Shown piece by piece: positions 6,583 to 9,863 of a stretch of DNA of 9,863 nt (its first letter is position 1; the number at the start of each line of letters is the position of its first letter). The stretch lies in contig DJPK01000033.1 of assembly GCA_002438545.1 (NCBI GenBank), positions 1 to 9,863 on the forward strand. Direction: 5' to 3'. The notes under the pieces were generated by a model, which made no database searches, was not told the origin of the DNA, and saw only the letters and a list, made by a program, of their open reading frames with translations. Made by a program: the position numbers and the translations under genes. The stretch is from Caryophanales bacterium UBA6414 (lineage in GTDB: Bacteria > Bacillota_I > Bacilli_A > RF39 > UBA660).

Positions 6583-7330
6583 GTGAATGAAATAGTAGAT
6601 ATGTATTCTAATGGTGTTTTTGAAGATATAAAGCATATTGATGAATGTGGTAATGAGTATTGGTTTGCTCGCGAGTTATAAAAAGTACTGGAATATACAG
6701 AATGGAGAAAGTTTTCTAATGTAATAAATAAAGCAAAAAATGCTTGCAATAATAGTAATTCTAATATATGTGACCATTTTGGCAATGCTGACAAAATAGT
6801 AGAAATAGGTTCTGGTGTAAAAAGAAGGCAAGATGATTATAAATTATCTAGGTATGCGTGTTACTTAATAGTGCAAAATGCAGATTCAAGAAAGAAAGTT
6901 GTCGCTTTAGGGCAAACTTATTTTGCATTACAAACAAAAAAGTAAGAAATAACTGAACAAGAATATGAGTCGTTATCAGATACCGAAAAAAGATTTTATT
7001 AAAGAAGGCTAACAAAGTAAGGAAATTATACATTACAAAAGGTTGCTTTAACAGCTGGTGTAAAAAATATGGCAGAGTTTCAAAATGCTGGATATAAAAG
7101 TTTGTATAATGGAGAAACTGCTGACGATATATTTAAAAGAAAAAATTGCGTTATAGAGAAGATATTTTGGATAATATGAATGAAGACGAATTAGTGGCTA
7201 ATTTATTTAGAATAAATCAAACTAAACAAAAACTTTTAAAAGATAATGTACATGGTGAGAAAGAAGTTAAGGATGTTCATTAAAGTTGGCCAAAAAGGTC
7301 AGAAAGTGCGGATATTGAGCGTAATTAACA
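6583..7330 (+). pseudogene. dinD: Degraded dinD (DNA-damage-inducible protein D, Bro-N family)
   Basis: Reading from GTG 6583, preceded by a G-rich Shine-Dalgarno-like run at 6566-6571, gives DinD-like sequence: FEDIKHIDECGNEYWFAREL, then KVLEYTEWRKF, KLSRYACYLIVQNADSRKK, GQTYFALQTKK, LQKVALTAGV and FQNAGYKSLYNGETADDIF. The RYACYLIVQN and GQTYFA blocks are hallmarks of DinD, which in E. coli modulates RecA and is about 270 aa. The frame is broken by TAA at 6679, 6943, 7000 and 7018. A one-base loss in the A-run near 7140-7145 moves the rest (DILDNMNEDELVANLFRINQ) to the +1 frame, which meets TAA at 7281. Beyond that only a short VGQKGQKVR remnant is visible and the usual C-terminus is missing. 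It begins 31 nt after the Nudix-like gene with no clear promoter. Certainly non-functional as a normally translated gene. Confidence 0.85.
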
Positions 7331-7347
7331 TTTTAAAAAAATAACTT

Positions 7348-7355
7348 AAAGGGGG
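7348..7355 (+). promoter_or_regulatory. Ribosome binding site of the Bro-N gene
   Basis: AAAGGGGG lies 6 nt before the ATG at 7362 and fixes the start. No convincing promoter is seen upstream; TTGAGC at 7315-7320 has no good -10 at normal spacing. Confidence 0.7.
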
Positions 7356-7361
7356 AATAAA

Positions 7362-8233
7362 ATGGTAAGTAATAAATTAGCAACAATTTCAAATTTGTTT
7401 GAAGGTAAAGAAATAAGAAGCGTATGGGATAGTGAAAGGGAAGAGTACTATTTTAGCGTTGTTGATGTAATTGTCGCGTTAACAGATAGCAAAGAACCAA
7501 GAAAATATTGGTCTGTGTTAAAAAATAGATTAAAAAAAGAAGGCAGCGAAGTGGCTACAAATTGTAGTCAGTTAAAAATGTTAGCTCCAGATGGAAAGAC
7601 TAGATTAAGAGATGTCATGATAACTAAAGACATATTGTGGTTAATAGAGTCTGTTCCAAGTCCAAAAGCAGAACCTTTTAAAATATGGCTTGCCAATTTA
7701 GGTAGTGAAAGAATAAATGAAGTATTTAATCCAGAATTGGCTGTTAATAGAGCAGTAGAATATTATCGTAATAAAGTTTATACTGATGAGTGGATAAAAG
7801 CAAGACTTACTGGAATAGTAGTAGATTTAAACTTACAGATGTATGGAAGAATGGAGGAATTACTAATCCTATAGAATATGCATTACTTACAAATGAAATC
7901 TATAAAGGTTGGTCTGCAATGAAGGTAAGTGAATATAAAGAATATAAAGAAATTAGAAAGGAATCACTTAGAGATAATATGACAGATATTGAAGTGGCAT
8001 TAACTAATATTGGCGAAATAGCCGCTAGAGATATTGCAATAGAGGAAAAGCCACAAGGATTAAAGGAAAATATGAAGGTTGCAAAACGTGGTGGTGGTGT
8101 TGCTAAAGGTGCTAGAGATTTATACGAAAAAGAAACGAAAAGAAAAGCAATATCTGATAAGAATACTTTGAATTATAAATATATGGATGATGCAAAAGAA
8201 ATTGAAGATAATCAATATGAAAGCAAACATTAA
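7362..8233 (+). pseudogene. Phage-antirepressor-like Bro-N protein gene, split by a frameshift
   Basis: Two overlapping frames join into one family protein of about 290 aa. The first (7362-7874) carries the Bro-N domain: EYYFSVVDVIVAL, then KYWSVLKNRL, TNCSQLKM at 66-73, DGKTRLRDV and SPKAEPFKIWLANLG at 100-114. After GIV at residue 153 it drifts into unrelated sequence and stops. The second frame, entered near 7821, supplies the expected continuation SRFKLTDVWKNGG, IEYALLTNEIYKGWSAMK, RKESLRDNMTDIEVALTNIGE and VAKRGGGVAKGARDLYEKE, ending at TAA 8231-8233. The break fits loss of one A from a GAT (Asp) codon at 7821-7822. Such proteins are phage or prophage regulators with a winged-helix-like N-terminal domain; the host target is unknown. 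If the shift is real, a truncated but complete Bro-N domain could still be made. An inverted repeat centred at 7561 lies inside the domain. Confidence 0.82.
7552..7570. repeat. Inverted repeat inside the Bro-N coding region
   Basis: TGGCTACAA (7552-7560) and TTGTAGTCA (7562-7570) are reverse complements except for one G/T position that would wobble-pair in RNA; the centre is A7561. The dyad falls on the codons for A-T-N-C-S (residues 65-69). Part of the symmetry (ACA-AAT-TGT) is what Thr-Asn-Cys codons give in AT-rich DNA. Confidence 0.7.
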
Positions 8234-8250
8234 TTGCTAAGTGGAGAGTT

Positions 8251-8292
8251 ATGAAAAAGCAAAGGAGAGAGGAGAGTATTGATGGAAGATAA
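8251..8292 (+). other. 13-codon ORF overlapping the rhuM start
   Basis: ATG at 8251 opens MKKQRREESIDGR and stops at TAA 8290-8292, in a different frame from rhuM and overlapping its first three codons. GGAG at 8243-8246 precedes it. It could be a translated leader coupled to rhuM, but it is so short that chance is the default explanation. Confidence 0.2.
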
Positions 8293-9286
8293 TAAATTAA
8301 TTATATATAAAAATAGTGAAGGGAATATTATAGTAGATGCTATTTATAAAGATGAAACTTTATGGTTATCACAAAAAGGAATGGCAAAAGTTTTTGAATG
8401 TTCTACAGATAATATAAGTTTACACTTGAAACATATATTTGAAGAAAAAGAGTTAGAAAAAAAATCAGTTACCGAGAAATGCTCGTTAACTGCTGATGAT
8501 GGAAAAAACTATAACACAACTATTTATAGTTTAGATGCCATAATTGCTGTTGGGTATAGAATTAATTCTAAAAAAGCAACAGAATTTAGAATATGGGCTA
8601 CAAAAATATTAAAAGAATATATGACAAAGGGCTTTGCTTTAAATGATGAACGTTTTATAAATGGATATAAATATGATACAAAATATTTTGATGAATTACT
8701 AGAACGCATTAAAACAATTAGAGTAAGTGAAAGAATGGCGTATCAAAAAATCACAGATTTATTTATTGCAACAGCAGCAGATTACAACCCAAAATCAGAA
8801 GAAGCTTATACTTTCTTTAAAATTGTTCAAAATAAGTTGCACTATGCTATAAGTGGGCTAACTGCTGCCGAATTAATATATAGTAGAGCAAACTCAGATA
8901 AAGAACATATGGGACTAACTAATTGGAAAAATTCTCCTGATGGTTTAATATATAGATATGATGTGATTATTGCAAAAAATTATTTAAACGAAGAAGAAAT
9001 GAATAATTTAAAAGATTTAACAAATATGTTTTTAGTATTTGCTGAAGATGAAGCAAAATAAAGACACGTTATGATAATGAAGGACTGGATAAATGCAACT
9101 GATGATTTATTAAAATTCAGAAGAAAAGAAGTATTAAATAATAGTAGCAGTATATCTCATGAAGAAGCAGTAGAAAAAGCAGAAAAAGAATATGAAAAAT
9201 TTAGAGTTATACAAGATCAAAAATATATTTCTTCAATGGATGAATTTTATAATAAATATTTAAATGAAAATAATGATAATGAATAA
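8282..9286 (+). pseudogene. rhuM: RhuM-family protein gene (copy 1) interrupted by one in-frame TAA
   Basis: The ATG at 8282 lies 7 nt after a GGAG Shine-Dalgarno (8271-8274); the TTG at 8279 is not needed. The N-terminal part shows RhuM features: LWLSQKGMAKVFECSTDNIS (a helix-turn-helix-like segment), a HLKHIFEEKEL helix, YSLDAIIAVGYRINS at 82-96 and TEFRIWATKILKEYM, followed by the C-terminal GLTAAELIYSRA region. After residue 259 the frame meets TAA at 9059-9061 and then continues in the same frame from 9062 to 9286 with the normal family ending (MKDWINATDDLLKFRRKEVL, then SHEEAVEKAEKEYEKFRV). Read through, the protein would be 334 aa, close to the family's usual length. The second part has no ribosome site of its own. 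RhuM proteins occur on pathogenicity islands and prophages; their molecular function is not established. Confidence 0.82.
8466..8492. repeat. Inverted repeat inside rhuM copy 1
   Basis: CAGTTACCGAG (8466-8476) and CTCGTTAACTG (8482-8492) pair at 10 of 11 positions around a 5-nt centre AAATG, with a CGAG/CTCG core that is GC-rich for this region. The dyad centre, 8479, is the third base of the Lys66 codon, just before Cys67-Ser68. Confidence 0.8.
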
Positions 9287-9300
9287 GGAAGTGATAATAA

Positions 9301-9390
9301 ATGGATATGCATCAAAAAAGAGAAATGAGAAAGAATAAAAAGATGAACGAAGATACAAAAAGTTTGTCATCAACGAGTATCAACTGGTAA
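9301..9390 (+). CDS. 29-aa ORF, possibly a truncated 5' end of ylqF/rbgA
   Basis: An ATG at 9301 with AAGGAAGTG a few bases upstream, 14 nt after the rhuM remnant, encodes 29 residues: MDMHQKREMRKNKKMN then EDTKSLSSTSINW, then TAA. The first half is strongly basic. The ending SINW followed by a stop recalls the start of the ribosome-assembly GTPase YlqF/RbgA, whose homologues commonly read INWYPGHMAK. Nothing after the Trp codon matches that continuation. So it may be the severed 5' end of such a gene, with the break right at the Trp codon, or an unrelated short ORF. The YlqF link is from memory of the motif and is tentative. Confidence 0.35.
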   Translation: MDMHQKREMRKNKKMNEDTKSLSSTSINW

Positions 9391-9534
9391 AGAACGACTT
9401 ATATAAACTTTCGTTTAGATCCTTACTCTATAAGACTTTTTATTGAATTCCTTTTTACATTTTTTCAAAAAAAATCAATAAAAATTATAAGGAAAATCAG
9501 ATGAGAACGACATAAAGAAACATTTACGATAAAT
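9391..9534. other. Intergenic stretch before the second rhuM
   Basis: No supported gene. A third-frame run of about 35 codons (roughly 9343-9443, KFVINEYQLVKNDLYKLSF and onward, to TGA) looks protein-like but has no start or ribosome site, and may be a fragment. CTTATA (9398-9403) and TATAAG (9429-9434) are complementary and enclose a second small stem, TAAAC/GTTTA (9404-9417); a five-T run follows at 9437-9441, so this could be a weak terminator. The remainder is A/T runs with no clear promoter. Confidence 0.35.
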
Positions 9535-9542
9535 AAAGGAGG
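9535..9542 (+). promoter_or_regulatory. Strong RBS setting a GTG start for rhuM copy 2
   Basis: AAAGGAGG, a full-strength Shine-Dalgarno, lies 7 nt before GTG 9550. It decides the non-ATG start of the gene that runs off the window. Confidence 0.8.
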
Positions 9543-9549
9543 TTATTTT

Positions 9550-9863
9550 GTGAAAAAAAATAGTATTACGATTAGATCAAGTGCTGCTGAATATCTAACT
9601 TTTATTGCAGCAACCGGAACTGATAAAGAAACAATTGAAGTAAGATATGAATATGAAAATATTTGGCTTACTCAAAAAATGTTATCAACTCTCTATAATG
9701 TAGAAATAAATACAATAAATTATCATATAAAAAAAATATATAATGATAATGAATTGAAAGAAGAATCAACTATTCGAAAATTTCGAATAGTTCAAAAGGA
9801 AGGAAATAGGGAAGTATCAAGGGATGTAGTTCATTATAATTTGCAAATGATTATAGCAATTGG
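9550..9863 (+). CDS. rhuM: RhuM-family protein (copy 2), partial, cut by the window end
   Basis: The GTG at 9550 follows AAAGGAGG by 7 nt. The 104 complete codons read SITIRSSAAEYLTFIAATG, then VRYEYENIWLTQKMLSTLYN, NTINYHIKKIYNDNEL, STIRKFRIVQ, and HYNLQMIIAIG at the edge. This is the normal start of the RhuM family, including an N-terminal strand (residues 1-30) that copy 1 at 8282 lacks in this form. The WLTQKML segment is the helix-turn-helix-like part, and HYNLQMIIAIG corresponds to YSLDAIIAVG in copy 1. No stop or frameshift is seen in this stretch, unlike the three genes before it. The copies are clearly diverged, so this is not a recent tandem duplication. It may function as a phage- or island-type DNA-binding regulator; that is inference. 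Confidence 0.85.
   Translation, partial: MKKNSITIRSSAAEYLTFIAATGTDKETIEVRYEYENIWLTQKMLSTLYNVEINTINYHIKKIYNDNELKEESTIRKFRIVQKEGNREVSRDVVHYNLQMIIAI
9768..9792. repeat. Perfect 12-bp-arm inverted repeat inside rhuM copy 2
   Basis: AACTATTCGAAA (9768-9779) and TTTCGAATAGTT (9781-9792) are exact reverse complements around the single base A9780. The centre is the third base of the Lys77 codon in STIRKFRIV, the residue that aligns with Lys66 of copy 1. Confidence 0.92.

Noticed and set aside
6555..7033. Two minus-strand ORFs (6555-6794 and 6848-7033)
   Set aside because: They lie opposite a clear plus-strand dinD remnant, lack ribosome sites and show no family features.
7790..8233. Independent gene starting at ATG 7790
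   Set aside because: Its first codons read out of frame through the end of the Bro-N domain. Only the part after about 7821 is family sequence, so it is the downstream half of a frameshifted gene.
9071..9286. Independent 71-aa gene
   Set aside because: It is in the same frame as rhuM copy 1, has no ribosome site, and matches the family's C-terminus; it is the part after the TAA at 9059.
1..9863. CRISPR array, tRNA, rRNA or insertion sequence
   Set aside because: No regularly spaced repeats, cloverleaf, rRNA-like block or transposase with terminal repeats was recognised by eye.

Overview
The window is very AT-rich DNA with tightly packed, mostly plus-strand genes. Trp is encoded by TGG throughout and the recognisable stops are TAA or TAG. 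This suits a low-GC Bacillota or Mollicutes-like gut bacterium using the standard code. The taxon is an inference from composition only.

Left part (1-6551) reads as ordinary chromosome. An AMP-binding acyl-CoA/acid ligase (140-1969) is followed by a PlsC-type acyltransferase (2041-3192). They are not one transcript: each has its own promoter, and the two promoter/leader blocks are near-perfect copies (57 nt, 2 mismatches). Each gene ends in a hairpin terminator overlapping its stop codon. Together they could activate a fatty acid and load it onto a lipid. Next is a multi-pass membrane hybrid histidine kinase (3256-5031). Its phosphoacceptor His appears to be Asn and its second ATP-binding glycine box is eroded, while the receiver domain keeps all key residues. 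A tandem GNAT acetyltransferase (5133-6071) and a small Nudix-like protein without a visible Nudix box (6201-6551) follow.

Right part (6552-9863) is an accessory cluster of Bro-N/RhuM-type genes, the sort found in prophage remnants and genomic islands. In order: a dinD pseudogene with four in-frame TAA stops and at least one frameshift; a Bro-N antirepressor split by a one-base deletion; a rhuM interrupted by one TAA; a 29-codon ORF that may be a truncated ylqF/rbgA start; and the intact start of a second rhuM running off the window. Decay is heaviest on the left and lightest on the right.

The most unusual signal is inside these accessory genes. The Bro-N gene and both rhuM genes each carry a long inverted repeat at the equivalent codon position of the N-terminal domain, with different arm sequences but nearly the same dyad centre. 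Also notable are the degenerate sensor kinase with a live receiver, the duplicated promoter driving two lipid genes, and the fact that every in-frame nonsense codon in the decayed cluster is TAA.
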